Of a DNA stretch of 64,000 nt, positions 38,056 to 49,234 are shown piece after piece. The stretch covers positions 1,576,728 through 1,640,727 of the forward strand of contig NZ_SJPG01000001.1 of the NCBI RefSeq assembly GCF_007859715.1. Direction: 5' to 3'. The notes under the pieces are model-generated. The model was not told the DNA's origin, did not search any database, and saw only the letters and a program-made list of their open reading frames with translations. The position numbers and the translations under genes are program-made. Each line of letters begins with the position of its first letter. Position 1 is the stretch's first letter. The stretch is from Rubinisphaera italica (GTDB lineage: Bacteria; Planctomycetota; Planctomycetia; Planctomycetales; Planctomycetaceae).

Positions 38056-39516
38056 ATGAGAATCGGCATTGCGTCAATCGCGTTAGAGGCCAATACCTTC
38101 AATCCCATTCCGACAGTTCTGGAAAGTTTTCAATCCGGAATGCTGCTGTGCGGGGATGAAATCTGGCAACTTAGAGATAGTCATCACGAGTTGGGGGGCT
38201 TCCTGTCGGGACTATCCGGGCAGGGGGTCGACATTGTTCCTCTTCTGGCTGCTGGAGCTGCTCCTGGAGGAATCCTGAGTGCGTCTACATTTTCTGAGCT
38301 TCGCTCCCGTCTCCATGCGCAGCTGGATCAGTCGCCGCCGCTCGATGCAATGTTGCTCGCACCACACGGCGCCATGGTGTCCGAAGATGCACTCGACGCT
38401 GACGGGCTTTGGCTGCAAGAGATTCGAGATCGAATGGGAGCGAGCATGCCCATCATCGCCACAATCGATCCCCACGCGAATCTTTCTCCACTCATGGTCT
38501 CGGCTACAGATGCGATCATTTCTTACAAGACGAATCCACATATGGATCAGCGGCAACGGGGAATTGAAGCAGCGAAACTCATCACACGCGCTGTCAAAGG
38601 TGAAGTGAAACTTTCCCAGGCAGCATGCTTCCCTCCTATTGCGATTGAGATTGAACGTCAATTTTCTTCTGAGGGAGCCTACGCAGAATTGCTTGCACAC
38701 GCGCAGCATATGCAGGAAACCCCGGGCGTTTTGAGCAGTTCGATCGTTCTCGGCTTTCCCTATGCAGACGTTCCAGAACTTGGTTCCTCAACAATTGTTG
38801 TGACTGATGGCAATGTGCTGTCTGCTCAACCATTGGCGAATTCGCTTGGCGAAGCACTCTGGCAAAGACGTCATAACTTAAAAAGTCGGCTGCTCTCCAT
38901 GACAGACGCAGTGCAACAGGCTCATGAATTTCCTGGAACAACATGCCTGCTCGACATGGGGGATAACGTTGGCGGCGGCTCACCGGGAGACTGCACCATC
39001 CTGTTCGAGATCATTCAACAACAGCACGCCGGACCTGCATTGGGAGTTATCATCGACCCTGCTTCGGCTGAGCAGGCGAAATCTGCAGGGGTAGGAGCAA
39101 TTTTGAATCTGCAGATAGGAGGAAAGTTACCCGGAACCGTTGGCAAGCCCATTGAGGGTAAATTTGAGGTGATGGCTGTCAGTGATGGAAGATTCACGGA
39201 AGAAGAGCCCCGGCATGGCGGGCAGCAGAGCTTCAATCAGGGGACCTCCGTTGTCGTGCAGAATGAGGAACTGACACTCGTTCTGATTACCAATCGGGTT
39301 CCCCCTTTCAGCTTGCGACAGATTACTCATCTTGGAGTTGATCCCTCAAAATATGGAATTATTATCGCTAAAGGCGTCCACGCACCCGTCGCAGCGTACG
39401 CTTCCATTTCAGATCACTTTATAAGAGTGAACACCCCTGGAATGACAGCCGCGGATATGTCAAAGTTTGTTTACATTCATCGTCGCCATCCTCTATTCCC
39501 ATTGGAACTATTTTAA
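38056..39516 (+). CDS. M81-family (MlrC-like) metalloprotein
   Basis: This 486-residue protein belongs to the group named for the microcystin-degradation protein MlrC. Visible blocks: MRIGIASIALEANTFNP, HELGGFLSG, APHGAMVSEDALDADG, the metal site IDPHANLS and SYKTNPHMDQ, GFPYADVPE, and DMGDNVGGGSPGD. Members probably hydrolyse amide bonds in small modified peptides or similar compounds; most have no known substrate. The start at 38056 matches the family N-terminus; an ATG at 38044 is also in frame. No signal peptide. Divergent from the RraA-like gene. Confidence 0.9.
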   Translation: MRIGIASIALEANTFNPIPTVLESFQSGMLLCGDEIWQLRDSHHELGGFLSGLSGQGVDIVPLLAAGAAPGGILSASTFSELRSRLHAQLDQSPPLDAMLLAPHGAMVSEDALDADGLWLQEIRDRMGASMPIIATIDPHANLSPLMVSATDAIISYKTNPHMDQRQRGIEAAKLITRAVKGEVKLSQAACFPPIAIEIERQFSSEGAYAELLAHAQHMQETPGVLSSSIVLGFPYADVPELGSSTIVVTDGNVLSAQPLANSLGEALWQRRHNLKSRLLSMTDAVQQAHEFPGTTCLLDMGDNVGGGSPGDCTILFEIIQQQHAGPALGVIIDPASAEQAKSAGVGAILNLQIGGKLPGTVGKPIEGKFEVMAVSDGRFTEEEPRHGGQQSFNQGTSVVVQNEELTLVLITNRVPPFSLRQITHLGVDPSKYGIIIAKGVHAPVAAYASISDHFIRVNTPGMTAADMSKFVYIHRRHPLFPLELF

Positions 39517-39609
39517 TTGCAGTGTGCATACGATTGTGCAAATTTGCGATCAAAGGCTGTCATTGCTGATACAGAACGCAAAATACAAATTGCGTATGAA
39601 TCGATTACT

Positions 39610-41685
39610 CTACTGTGGTCCAGAGGGAAGGTTTTCCAGGAGATATCTGAGGATCAGCATTCTGACGTGCGTTTGTGTTCCTTTGCCCTCACGAAGTCCG
39701 TGATCTCGATTGGGATAAACCATATAGTCGAAAGGCTTCCCAAGTTCGATTAATCGATCGACCAGCCCTTCTATGATCTGAATGTGTGTATTCGTTTCTC
39801 CAGAACCAGTCATGATCAATAGCTTCCCCTGAAGTCCTTCAGCGAAATTAATTGGAGCTGATCGTTCATAGCCTTCGGGATTTACTTCACGAGTTCGCAT
39901 ATAGATTTCCTGGAACCACGCGTTATAAAGATGTGGCTGAGGTTTTGGGACAACAGCAATACCAACGTCGTAAAGTTCGGGTTTGCGGAACATGGCATTG
40001 AGTGTATTAGAGCCGCCCCCGCTCCAGCCCCAGATTCCAACTCGGGAGAGATCGACGAATGGTCGTATTCGTCCCAGTTCCTTCAAACCTGCGGCTTGCT
40101 CTTCTGTGGATATTGGCCCCAGACTGCCGAAGATCGAACGCCGCCACGCTGCTCCCTTTGGTGAAGGAGTCCCTCGACTGTCGATTGAAACAACAAGATA
40201 ACCCTGATCGGCACCAACTCGATTAAAATGACTTTGACCTGCTCCCCATTCATCAAGCACAGTTTGTGAATAGGGTTCGCTGTAGACGTATACGAATACG
40301 GGATATTTCTTTGTCGGATCAAAACCTCTCGGCTTGATCATCCAGGCATCCAGAGTAATACCGTCCTCGATATCGAGCTGAAGAAACTCAGTTGGTTGAG
40401 TGATTATCTTTGTTGCCTTTTCGCGAAGCTCACGGTTGTCTTCCAGAACGCGTACATGGCGATGATCAGGCAATTCCACGAGTTCGACCTGAGGCGGAGA
40501 ATCAAATGTCGACCAGGTATGAAAAGCCCACTTGGTATTTGGAGAAAATTCGTATTTATGAGTTCCCGGCTGGTCATTAGGCGTGACGCGTTCGAGCGTT
40601 CCCGATCCATCCAGAGGGACACGATAAAGGTACTTCTGTGTCGCATTCTCAGGAGAAGCGTAAATGTAGAACCATTCTTCCGATTGATCTACGACGGCCC
40701 GTTCGATGATGTCATATTCGCCAGGCGTTAGTAGTGCGACTTCCTGACCATCACGAGAATACAAGTAGGCGTGACGCCAACCATCTTTTTCAGTGATGAC
40801 GATGAAATTCTGACCATCACGAATCCAGATCAGCCCGGAGCTTGTCTGTTGACTGCCAATCGCCCAGGCCTCGTTAGATTCCTGGTAGAGACTCTTAACC
40901 TCTGAAGAATTGAGATCTACCAGCAGGAACTCTCGCTTATCGCGGAACCGACTGAATGTTTCGACGAGAACTTCTTCAGAATTCCCGGCCCAGTCAACCT
41001 GTCCCAGATAGAAACCTTCGGCTGGAACCACAATCGGTAGCCATTGAATATCGCTTCCAGCGAGATCGACAACTCCGACACGTAAATTTGCAATCGTCTC
41101 ACCCACCCGAGCAAAGCGACGGTTGCGAACTTCTGGATATGACGGATCGGTTGGTTCAAGAGTTGGCCGCAGTTTGACGTCGGTTTCGTCCGACTCAATG
41201 AACAGGACTCTTTTTCCGTCAGGACTCCAGACAGGTTGTCGATACCAGATTTCTCGATCCTCTGGTCGTTTCGTTAATTGAGTCCGTTGATTGCTGGTCA
41301 GATTGCGGGCAAACAATTGTCGCTTGCGAAATTCCAGAATATTTTTCCCATCTGGGGATCGCAGGGGATCGCGATCCGACTTGCCTGCCTTATTAGTGTC
41401 GACTTCAGTACGTTCTCCGGATTGAACATCATATAAGTACTCAACGGGTTGGTTATCCTGAGGTCGCTTTTCTCGAGTGATGTATCCCGAGCTATTGGGA
41501 AGCCATTCGGAATCAAATTTCTTGCCATTATATTCACCACGTTCATAAATCGCACGAATTCGTGGTTCCGCTTCTTGTTTCCAATTCTTTGGAACATCGG
41601 CTTGAGACTGCTCCCCGTTGAATCCAATGAAGAGAAATAGAATGATTCCTAATGCAGTTGCAGGGAAAGAATTCAGTCGAATCAT
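39610..41685 (-). CDS. Diverged DPP IV-like S9 protein with altered active site
   Basis: This 691-residue exported protein starts at ATG 41685, which gives a clean signal peptide (MIRLNSFPATALG to SQA) with AGGA upstream; the frame extends to 41742. It keeps the propeller and the alpha/beta-hydrolase domain with GWSGGGSN (Ser555) and the histidine in NRDHG (His662). Two features differ from the paralogue at 4078: the glutamate helix that anchors the free amino terminus in DPP IV (DWVYEEEF) is missing, with the sequence going from REIWYRQ straight to WSPDGKR, and the acid position reads GSGETN, a Glu (Glu630) instead of Asp. It may act on different substrates or be weakly active. No coupled neighbour. 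Confidence 0.88.
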   Translation of the reverse strand: MIRLNSFPATALGIILFLFIGFNGEQSQADVPKNWKQEAEPRIRAIYERGEYNGKKFDSEWLPNSSGYITREKRPQDNQPVEYLYDVQSGERTEVDTNKAGKSDRDPLRSPDGKNILEFRKRQLFARNLTSNQRTQLTKRPEDREIWYRQPVWSPDGKRVLFIESDETDVKLRPTLEPTDPSYPEVRNRRFARVGETIANLRVGVVDLAGSDIQWLPIVVPAEGFYLGQVDWAGNSEEVLVETFSRFRDKREFLLVDLNSSEVKSLYQESNEAWAIGSQQTSSGLIWIRDGQNFIVITEKDGWRHAYLYSRDGQEVALLTPGEYDIIERAVVDQSEEWFYIYASPENATQKYLYRVPLDGSGTLERVTPNDQPGTHKYEFSPNTKWAFHTWSTFDSPPQVELVELPDHRHVRVLEDNRELREKATKIITQPTEFLQLDIEDGITLDAWMIKPRGFDPTKKYPVFVYVYSEPYSQTVLDEWGAGQSHFNRVGADQGYLVVSIDSRGTPSPKGAAWRRSIFGSLGPISTEEQAAGLKELGRIRPFVDLSRVGIWGWSGGGSNTLNAMFRKPELYDVGIAVVPKPQPHLYNAWFQEIYMRTREVNPEGYERSAPINFAEGLQGKLLIMTGSGETNTHIQIIEGLVDRLIELGKPFDYMVYPNRDHGLREGKGTQTHVRMLILRYLLENLPSGPQ

Positions 41686-41802
41686 TAGCAAGCCGTTCCT
41701 GATTAAGAGATGACGAGGTTGGTCAATGAATGTGGCGAACATAACTTCTGGTTACAACTCATTCCTATGATTTTGGACTAACACAGATTGGTCGGTGCGG
41801 GA

Positions 41803-42165
41803 TTAAGTTTTAATCGCCTGCTCGAATTCCATTGGAAGAATATATCCCAATCTCGAATGAGAACATTGCCAATTATAAAACGTTTCAATGTATTCAAACA
41901 AGCTCCGACACGCCTGACCTCGTGTTCGATAATGATCTCGATGGGCCAGTTCCTTCATCAATGTCGCAAAAAAAATTCCGTCGGTATCCCACTACCGCCT
42001 GACTCCTGATTGGTTGGAAGCTTTCGTTGCTTTCCAGCAGTTCTCCTTCCGGATAAATTCGTTGATCATCTCCTGACCTACGCGTATACTGGTTCTTGTA
42101 CGGCCCTTGGAGAGTTGTCGTGAATGATCAAACCAGTCAGTCGATGAAATCAACTTGATCAATGG
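41803..42165 (-). pseudogene. Remnant of an IS3-family transposase (OrfB C-terminal part)
   Basis: On the minus strand, reading into a TAA at 41805, the conceptual peptide contains FFATLMKELAH, SLFEYIETFYN and SRLGYILPMEFEQ. These correspond to the C-terminal end of IS3-family OrfB (FFxTLKxEL, IEVFYNRxRxHSxLGYLSPxEFE). Upstream the similarity continues in broken frames (QEMINEFIRKENCWK) with an in-frame stop, to about 42165. The start of the transposase and OrfA are missing and no terminal inverted repeat was recognised. It lies just upstream of the divergent DPP IV-like gene and before PSD1 pair 2. Confidence 0.75.
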
Positions 42166-42275
42166 GTTTTGTGGGACTTTATTTACAGTTCACCCTGTCG
42201 AAATATGCTTAACCGATAGCATCGAGCTGTGACTGCGAGAAGACAACGAAGTCATAAACGAAATACAAACAATCC

Positions 42276-45200
42276 ATGCAATACGTGATATACCGATTCC
42301 TGACCCTGTTTCTGTTGCTACCGGCTGCATCGGTCCTGGCTGAATCACCAACACGAGTGGATTTCAATCGTGATATCCGACCAATTTTGTCGAACAAGTG
42401 TTTTGCCTGTCATGGACCGGACTCACAAGATCGCGATGCAGATTTCCGTCTCGACACCAGTGAGGGCGCGTTCAAAGATCTGGGTGGCTACGCCGGAATC
42501 GTTCCAGGTGATCCAGATACCAGCGAACTCGTGCTGCGGATCAATAATGACGATCCAGATATGAGGATGCCGCCACCGGAGCATAAGAACCCACTTGAGC
42601 CTGAAGAAATCGATCTGCTGACTCGTTGGATTCGTGAAGGTGCCGAATATTCCGGGCACTGGGCGTTCGAACCGGTCCAGCGACCGGTGCCACCATCGGC
42701 AACAGCAAAAATCGAAGGACCGATTGATCAGTTTATCGCCGCGAGATTAGCCGAGGAGGAACTTCACTTCTCGCCCGAAGCAACGCCGGAGACACTCGTA
42801 AGGCGTCTCTATTTGGATCTGACCAATTTGCCACCGACATTGGCTGAGGTTGAGGCGTTTCTTCAAAATCCTGATGCTCAGTATGAAGCGACTATTGATC
42901 GTCTGATGGACAGTCCGCAGTTTGCGGAGCGATTGGCGATGGACTGGTTGGACGTTGCTCGATTTGCTGACACGAATGGCTATTCGATCGACGACCATCG
43001 AGATATGTGGGTCTGGCGAGATTGGGTGATCAAAGCTTTTCAGAACAACATGCCCTACGACGAATTTCTTCGTCAACAGCTTGCGGGCGATTTGATGGAA
43101 AACGCTACCGAAGACCAACTCATCGCTACAGGATTCCTCCGCAACAGCATGAATACACATGAGGGCGGTACGATCGCTGAAGAGTATCGAGTCGCGTCCA
43201 TCGTTGACAAAATCGATACGGTTTCCACGGCTTTCATGGGGCTGACGATGCGGTGCGCCCAGTGTCACGATCATAAGTATGACCCGATATCGCAAAAGGA
43301 CTATTACCAATTCTTTGCGTTCTTCAACACTTCGACCGAAACCGGTAGAGGAGGCAAGAATGGAAATACGAAACCGATGATTTCTGTCGATCCAATTCTA
43401 CCGGATGAGATCCAGTTTCGTGCTTCCCTCGAAGAACGAATTGCAGCCCTGCAGCTCGCCAAAGCGTATCCGGAGAATCTTTTGGGAGATGCACGTCTGA
43501 AGTGGGAAAAAGAGACGCTCGCAAAGTTTGATAAACAGGCACTCGTCGAGATGACACAACCATTTAGGGTTCCAGTTCAGGGCGAGGCCGAAGAGTTGTC
43601 TTGGATTTGGTCCAACCCGCAGGCGGCGGGAGAGTTCGCATGGTTTCGTAAAACATTTAACCTCGAAGAGATTCCCTCGAAAGCCGACTTGATGGTGAGT
43701 TGCGATAATGAAGCCGAGATTTGGGTCAACGGAAAGCTTCTCGGAAAGAATCCGGATTGGCGGACGCCGACGGTTTTTAATCTTCAACCACTCTTAGTTA
43801 CAGGTGAGAATCTGATCGCTGTGGCAGCGAAGGACTGGACAGAAGGGGGTGGGAAAGCTGCGCTGCTCTCACTCGCTGTGTTCAACGATAATGAGTTCCT
43901 CGCAACCGACTCAACCTGGTTGGTCTCTTCGCTTGCTCCCGAGGGGTGGAATTTACCTGGCGAGATCAAAGGTTTTCTACCCGCTTCGGTCGTCGCTGCC
44001 CACGGTTCGCCCCCCTGGGGGGATGTCTTTGCAAAATTAGATGCGACTGATGAGCATCACATTCCATCTGCGTTGATTGTCGCCCTGCGAAAGCCGGATC
44101 TGGAACGGAGTCAAGAAGAGCAAGATCTCGTTGCTGCCGAATTTGCCAAAGTCAATGTGGATATGCAGAAACTGCTTAATACAATCGATGGTGAGATTGA
44201 ATTATTGAGACAGTCGCATGCCAGTGGTAAGACATCAGTGATGGTGATGGATAGAGGGGCCGCTGATCGCAAAACGCCGATTCTCGAACGTGGACAATAT
44301 GATCAGCACGGCGAAATCGTCGAAGCCGGAGTTCCCGAGTTCCTCGGGGCGTTACCCGAATCGATGCCTGCGGATCGGTTGGCATTGGCGAATTGGTTGA
44401 CCGACCCCGCCCATCCGTTGACCGCCCGCGTCACGGTGAACCGGTATTGGCAGTTGCTGTTTGGAACAGGGATCGTAAAGACAACCGAAGACTTCGGCTC
44501 TCAGGGAGAGTGGCCATCGCATCCCGAACTACTCGATTGGCTGGCGGCGGAATTTGTGGAATCGGGTTGGGATGTGCGTGCGTTGCTGAAGCAGATGCTC
44601 ATGTCGCGAACCTATCGCCAATCCTCAAATATCGATGGGCATCTTTTGGAAGTCGATCCATACAATCGGCTTTATGCCCGAGCCCCAAGGTATCGACTGT
44701 CTGCCGAAGCGGTTCGCGATAGTTCACTCGCAATCGCAGGCCTGTTGAATCAAGAGATCGGTGGCCCGAGTGTTTATCCGCCCCAACCGGTCGGGCTTTG
44801 GAAAGAGGTCAGTCACTTTGGGTATGGCGGCTTTTTTTCGGCTCAGCATTACTTCACCGATACTGGTCGGTTGAAGTATCGCCGAAGCCTCTACACGTTC
44901 TGGAAACGTACTTCGCCACCACCCGTGATGACAACTTTTGACGCCCCCAACCGTGAGACTTGTTCGGTGCGGCGATCACTGACCAACACCCCACTGCAAG
45001 CCCTTGTGCTGATGAACGCTCCGCAGTTCGTCGAAGCTTCTCGTGGACTCGCCGAACGTATGATTGATGCGAGTGACTTGCTGGATGAACAACTCCGATA
45101 TGGCTTTCGGCTGGCAACCGCGAGAAGGCCGTCAAAGAGGGAGATGAAGATTTTGAAATCTACATTCCAGCAGCAGTCTTCCTATTTTGAAGCTTCGCCT

Positions 45201-45326
45201 GAAAAAACAGTCGATTATCTGGGAGCGGACTATGGAGCCGGTGGCGTCGAGGCCACTCATGTCGCCGCGATCCGCTGCGTTGCATCCCTAATTCTCAACC
45301 TTGACGAAACGATTACACGAGAATGA
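42276..45326 (+). CDS. PSD1 / planctomycete cytochrome C protein with inserted beta domain, subtype B, pair 2
   Basis: This 1016-residue secreted protein has a signal peptide over residues 1-22 (SVLA). The cytochrome domain has CFACH (42-46) and [15 protein letters not shown]1549 follows, with [12 protein letters not shown] beta-rich insert of about 130 residues lies between it and DUF1553 (about 440-560), with [10 protein letters not shown] and [11 protein letters not shown], resembling a galactose-binding jelly roll. DUF1553 has [21 protein letters not shown] and [10 protein letters not shown], ending [12 protein letters not shown]. That tail and the GxxSVYPPQP block define the subtype shared with the 58822 gene. 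It overlaps its DUF1501 partner by four bases (ATGA). Role not established; glycan contact is inferred from the insert. Confidence 0.9.
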   Translation: MQYVIYRFLTLFLLLPAASVLAESPTRVDFNRDIRPILSNKCFACHGPDSQDRDADFRLDTSEGAFKDLGGYAGIVPGDPDTSELVLRINNDDPDMRMPPPEHKNPLEPEEIDLLTRWIREGAEYSGHWAFEPVQRPVPPSATAKIEGPIDQFIAARLAEEELHFSPEATPETLVRRLYLDLTNLPPTLAEVEAFLQNPDAQYEATIDRLMDSPQFAERLAMDWLDVARFADTNGYSIDDHRDMWVWRDWVIKAFQNNMPYDEFLRQQLAGDLMENATEDQLIATGFLRNSMNTHEGGTIAEEYRVASIVDKIDTVSTAFMGLTMRCAQCHDHKYDPISQKDYYQFFAFFNTSTETGRGGKNGNTKPMISVDPILPDEIQFRASLEERIAALQLAKAYPENLLGDARLKWEKETLAKFDKQALVEMTQPFRVPVQGEAEELSWIWSNPQAAGEFAWFRKTFNLEEIPSKADLMVSCDNEAEIWVNGKLLGKNPDWRTPTVFNLQPLLVTGENLIAVAAKDWTEGGGKAALLSLAVFNDNEFLATDSTWLVSSLAPEGWNLPGEIKGFLPASVVAAHGSPPWGDVFAKLDATDEHHIPSALIVALRKPDLERSQEEQDLVAAEFAKVNVDMQKLLNTIDGEIELLRQSHASGKTSVMVMDRGAADRKTPILERGQYDQHGEIVEAGVPEFLGALPESMPADRLALANWLTDPAHPLTARVTVNRYWQLLFGTGIVKTTEDFGSQGEWPSHPELLDWLAAEFVESGWDVRALLKQMLMSRTYRQSSNIDGHLLEVDPYNRLYARAPRYRLSAEAVRDSSLAIAGLLNQEIGGPSVYPPQPVGLWKEVSHFGYGGFFSAQHYFTDTGRLKYRRSLYTFWKRTSPPPVMTTFDAPNRETCSVRRSLTNTPLQALVLMNAPQFVEASRGLAERMIDASDLLDEQLRYGFRLATARRPSKREMKILKSTFQQQSSYFEASPEKTVDYLGADYGAGGVEATHVAAIRCVASLILNLDETITRE

Positions 45327-46789
45327 ATATCCATAATCTCGCTTCCCGTCGCAAATTTGTTAGCCAGGCTTTCGGTGGTGTGGGGGCCGCAGCGCTAGGG
45401 ACATTGTTACAAGGCTATGCTAATGCCGATGTGCAATCCCAAGTGAGTGGAAAGGCTAATAAATTCGGTCTGCCGCATTTCCAGCCGACTGCCAAGCGAG
45501 TCATCTATCTGTTTATGTCAGGCGGCCCTTCGCATATCGATCTGTTTGACTACAAACCTATACTGGAACAGAAACATGGCGAAGAGCTTCCACCAAGCGT
45601 GCGTGGCAATCAACGTTTGACTGGAATGACTGCGAAGCAAAAAGGATTCCCCGTTTGTGGTCCGATCGGTCAGTTTGCGCAGCATGGTGAGTGTGGTGCC
45701 TGGATCAGCGATTTACTTCCATATACTTCCAAGATCGCGGATGATATCGCCATCATTCGCTCGATGAATACCGAAGCGATCAACCACGATCCTGGGATCA
45801 CATTCATCAATACCGGCTCGCAAATTCCGGGCCAGCCAAGTGCAGGCGCCTGGGCCAGTTACGGGTTGGGCAGCGAAAATCAAAACATGCCAGCTTATGT
45901 GGTGTTACTATCGCAAGGCAACGGCAAGAATCCGGGGCAACCGATTTTCTCTCGGTTGTGGGGCAGCGGTTTTCTGCCGTCAAATCATCAAGGCGTCATG
46001 CTCCGTAGCAGCGGGGATCCCGTATTATATCTGAAAGATCCCGATGGCATCACGCGCGAGAATCGTCGTGATCAGCTTGATCATCTGGCGGCACTGAATC
46101 GTCTGAAATTCCAAACCAGTGGCGATCCAGAAATTGAAACTCGAATTTCTCAATATGAGATGGCTTTCCGTATGCAGGCGGCAGCACCCGAAATTGCTGA
46201 CCTCTCGGATGAACCGGAAAGCACGTTTCAATTGTATGGCGAGGATGCTCGACAGCCGGGAACCTACGCGTTCAATTGCCTGATGGCCCGACGCATGGCA
46301 GAGCGGGATGTGCGATTCGTACAACTTTTCCACAGAGGGTGGGATCAACACGTCAGCCTGCAGACTCATCTTCGCGCCCAGTGTCTCGATACTGACCAGG
46401 CTTCCGCTGCGTTGATTACGGATTTAAAAAATCGTGGGATGCTGAACGACACTCTGGTGATTTGGGGTGGCGAGTTTGGACGCACAGCTTACGGCCAAGG
46501 CAAATTGGGAAGCGGACGCGACCATCACGGCCGATGCTTCAGCATGTGGATGGCTGGCGGCGGTGTCCGCGGTGGTGTTTCCTACGGACAGACCGATGAG
46601 TTCGCCTACAATATCGCCGAAAATGGAGTTCACATCCGAGACCTCAACGCAACGATGTTGCATTGTCTTGGAATCGATCATGAACGTTTCACTTATCGAT
46701 TCCAGGGGCTCGATCAGCGTCTCACCGGTGTGGAGCACGCACACGTTGTAAGCGATATTCTGCTGGATCGTTCCACCCCGCATGGTTAG
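45323..46789 (+). CDS. DUF1501 protein, Tat-exported, subtype B, pair 2
   Basis: This 488-residue protein has a twin-arginine signal (SRRKFV, Arg9-Arg10) and signal end around ANA. The DUF1501 blocks are [40 protein letters not shown] and [17 protein letters not shown], and the end has [31 protein letters not shown] and RFQGxDxRLT mark the same subtype as the minus-strand DUF1501 at 54379. It starts in an ATGA overlap with the upstream PSD1 gene, so the two are made together. It should act in the periplasm. Confidence 0.9.
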   Translation: MNIHNLASRRKFVSQAFGGVGAAALGTLLQGYANADVQSQVSGKANKFGLPHFQPTAKRVIYLFMSGGPSHIDLFDYKPILEQKHGEELPPSVRGNQRLTGMTAKQKGFPVCGPIGQFAQHGECGAWISDLLPYTSKIADDIAIIRSMNTEAINHDPGITFINTGSQIPGQPSAGAWASYGLGSENQNMPAYVVLLSQGNGKNPGQPIFSRLWGSGFLPSNHQGVMLRSSGDPVLYLKDPDGITRENRRDQLDHLAALNRLKFQTSGDPEIETRISQYEMAFRMQAAAPEIADLSDEPESTFQLYGEDARQPGTYAFNCLMARRMAERDVRFVQLFHRGWDQHVSLQTHLRAQCLDTDQASAALITDLKNRGMLNDTLVIWGGEFGRTAYGQGKLGSGRDHHGRCFSMWMAGGGVRGGVSYGQTDEFAYNIAENGVHIRDLNATMLHCLGIDHERFTYRFQGLDQRLTGVEHAHVVSDILLDRSTPHG

Positions 46790-47366
46790 ATGGAACGATT
46801 CACTAAATCATTGTGCAATAATTGTGTACAATCATTAAGTCCTGCTCTCACATCCGACCTGCATATTTTGCGGAGACATCCCTGATTCGCGTCCCAGTAT
46901 CTGAGCATTCGTTGACAGTCAGCAGATCTTTCCCCCCAATTATCGGACACCATGTCCGTATCGGAAAGACCGCAGATGATTGAATAGTAAGTAACCCAAT
47001 TTCTGAGGCTTAACTGAGCAACAGGCTCAAGCACTCAAACGGGAAACCGCAATTAGGTACCGTTGCGATAAATCTGCGTTTGCGATGCTGTGGTTAGCAT
47101 ATAAGCATGCGTTGAGGCTTCACTTTTCTGCTCAATAGGGATTTACCATTAAGCATATCTGCTGATGATTTGCGCATAATCTGAAGCCAGCACATTCCAT
47201 TCACTATTTTTGATGACACTCTGATCTCCTATTATAATACCATTTAGGCAGGGATTGTCATTTTTACACAGTAATGGTTCGAGATTTGCATGTTAACCAA
47301 TTAGCTCGCCATAGTCTGATTCATTCATCTCTAATTCGCAGAGATTCTTAATTTCAGGAGAAATCA
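46790..47366. other. Intergenic spacer ahead of the second DUF1559 gene
   Basis: This 577-base spacer has no supported gene. An 82-codon minus-strand frame (46786-47034) has no domain. A short palindrome CGGAC-ACCAT-GTCCG is at 46944-46958. AT-rich sequence precedes AGGAG at the DUF1559 start. Confidence 0.5.
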
Positions 47367-48395
47367 ATGAGCAAAGCACGTCTGAGAGGGTTCACACTAA
47401 TCGAACTATTAGTAGTAATCGCGATTATCGCCATCCTGGTTGCACTGTTGTTGCCCGCTGTACAACAGGCCAGAGAAGCTGCCCGTAGAACAAGCTGCAA
47501 AAATAATCTGAAACAAATTGGATTGGCATTGCACAACTATCACGATACACACAGTGTTTTCCCTTATAGCACTTCGGCTGATGGTGCCATCGAGAGCAAT
47601 AACAATGCTAACACATCAAACTCGACCGGTTTTACATTGAATCATCGAGGCTGGACTGGCTTATTGCCTTTCCTCGAACAGGCTGCCTTGTTTGACCAAT
47701 TCGATTCTCGCTACCCCGCTGGTTCGTATGTCAGAACAGGGGGGACTGCACCTGCTCCTCTGGTGCAACCGGAGTCGACAATTCAAACCAGTGGTAATGC
47801 ACTTGTTGTCAGCACTTTGATACCAGCTTTACTTTGTCCTTCTGATAATGGACGTAATACCTACACAGGTAACGATAATACATACGGTATTTATACGAAC
47901 GCAGCATCAGCAGGTTTTACAGGCGCTAAAACTAACTATGACTTCTCCGTTGCCAGGTACAGCAGCAGCACGACATCTTGGAGAGATTGGACGTCAACAT
48001 CTCGGAGAATGTTTGGTGTCTATTCTTCCTGCCGGATGAGAGACATTACCGACGGTACAAGTAACTCGGTCGCTGTTGCCGAAACAACTCTGGATGTCAA
48101 AAACGGCGTAGGTCAAACCTGGGGTTATTCTAAATGGGTCGGCAATGGTGTCGATCTTGCTGACAGCAGAGGCATCAACGACTTTCGTGACTGCTGCAGT
48201 TGGACCACTCCTCCATTCCAAAATGTATCCAAAACCCAATTGGCCGATTGGGGGACGACTGGCAGTCTCCATAAAGGAGGCGTACAGGTTCTCATGGGTG
48301 ACGGATCTGTAAAATTCCTGAGCGAAAATATAAATGCTTCCACTCGTACAAACCTGGCATACATTTCCGATGGCCAGGTCCTGGGCGAATTGTAA
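47367..48395 (+). CDS. DUF1559 prepilin-like protein
   Basis: This 342-residue protein has a pilin-type leader with FTLIE at about residues 9-13, the same helix as the 28515 protein, and [20 protein letters not shown]. The body differs beyond the first 60 residues; the C-terminus has [15 protein letters not shown] six bases before the ATG supports the start. An 84-base gap separates it from a small lipoprotein gene, the usual arrangement. Probably a pseudopilus-type or envelope protein. Confidence 0.92.
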   Translation: MSKARLRGFTLIELLVVIAIIAILVALLLPAVQQAREAARRTSCKNNLKQIGLALHNYHDTHSVFPYSTSADGAIESNNNANTSNSTGFTLNHRGWTGLLPFLEQAALFDQFDSRYPAGSYVRTGGTAPAPLVQPESTIQTSGNALVVSTLIPALLCPSDNGRNTYTGNDNTYGIYTNAASAGFTGAKTNYDFSVARYSSSTTSWRDWTSTSRRMFGVYSSCRMRDITDGTSNSVAVAETTLDVKNGVGQTWGYSKWVGNGVDLADSRGINDFRDCCSWTTPPFQNVSKTQLADWGTTGSLHKGGVQVLMGDGSVKFLSENINASTRTNLAYISDGQVLGEL

Positions 48396-48479
48396 AAATG
48401 GATTTTCTCAACTCAGGGGGATCGGTTTGGCCTTTCCTCCTGTTTAGAATTTCTCCCTACTTTAATCGCGAGTTTTAAA

Positions 48480-48941
48480 ATGCTTCCCTCTTATAATACG
48501 ACTGCCTTTCATCTTTGCTTGCTGCTCTTGATTGCATTATCTGGATGTAATTCCTCGAATACCCCCGAAATTCCACTTGCCCCCGTCGCTGGCACAGTGA
48601 TGGCAGATGGGCAGCCTGTGGTCAAGGCGATGGTTACTTTTTTTCCCAATGGAGATACCATTGGGAAACCCTCTTTCGGTTTGACCGATGAGAAGGGCCA
48701 TTATGAACTCAATTTCGTTGATGACCGCAAGGGATGTCTACCGGGTAAGCATCTCGTCACCATTTCCAAGTTTGCACAGCCGGATGGTTCACCATTCCCA
48801 AAAGACATGGCCCCCGAAATGCAGACTGCAAATGGAATCGAGCATATTCCTGCACGTTTCAGCAGTTCTCAACAGACAAAGCTCTATGCTGAGGTCAGCG
48901 CTGAAGGCGGACAATTTCCTTTCGAAATCAGTCTGAAATAG
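48480..48941 (+). CDS. Small lipoprotein with carboxypeptidase-regulatory-like fold
   Basis: This 153-residue protein has lipobox LSGC (Cys23), then a Ser/Asn-rich linker and a beta-sandwich domain with PVAGTVMADGQPV, ATFF-like MVTFFPNG and GLTDEKGHYEL, ending in GKHLVTISK. This fits the carboxypeptidase regulatory-like family that commonly follows DUF1559 genes in planctomycetes. It probably anchors at the outer membrane. Same strand as the DUF1559 gene. Confidence 0.87.
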   Translation: MLPSYNTTAFHLCLLLLIALSGCNSSNTPEIPLAPVAGTVMADGQPVVKAMVTFFPNGDTIGKPSFGLTDEKGHYELNFVDDRKGCLPGKHLVTISKFAQPDGSPFPKDMAPEMQTANGIEHIPARFSSSQQTKLYAEVSAEGGQFPFEISLK

Positions 48942-49099
48942 TAAATGTCTGCGAACATCGATTCTTAGTGCTTTGTTCTTGCACTCTGTTCAGTAAATGT
49001 TGTTTACCACGTCGTAACCCAATCGGAATGGTTCGTCTGGCTCGCATTCAGTAGTCGGAACTGAACCGTCTCCATCAGAATCCTTGAGGTTTTCAGAAC

Positions 49100-49234
49100 G
49101 TGAATCTGGCGAACCTGTCTCCGGCAATTCAGGAAGCAATTCTGTTATTGTGTCGAAAGGAGGAGGGGAGTGCTCCTCTGACAGAACAGGAGTTATGGAA
49201 GGTATTGGGGGGGCAATTGAGTAAACGAAATTAA
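49100..49234 (+). pseudogene. Possible C-terminal remnant of a site-specific recombinase
   Basis: Reading from GTG 49100 to TAA 49234, the 44-codon peptide contains NLSPAIQEAILLL and PLTEQELWKVLGGQ. These recall the C-terminal segment of serine-recombinase-type proteins (NLAPDIQEAILFLP...PITERELR). A stop closes the frame nine codons upstream. The likeness is from memory and the fragment is short, so it is uncertain. The spacer 48942-49660 holds no other supported gene. Confidence 0.4.

Noticed and set aside
38212..38709. 165-codon antisense frame over the MlrC-like gene
   Set aside because: The sense frame has the full family motifs; this is its shadow.
46786..47034. 82-codon minus-strand frame in the spacer after pair 2
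   Set aside because: I considered a transposon fragment, but no family motif could be read.
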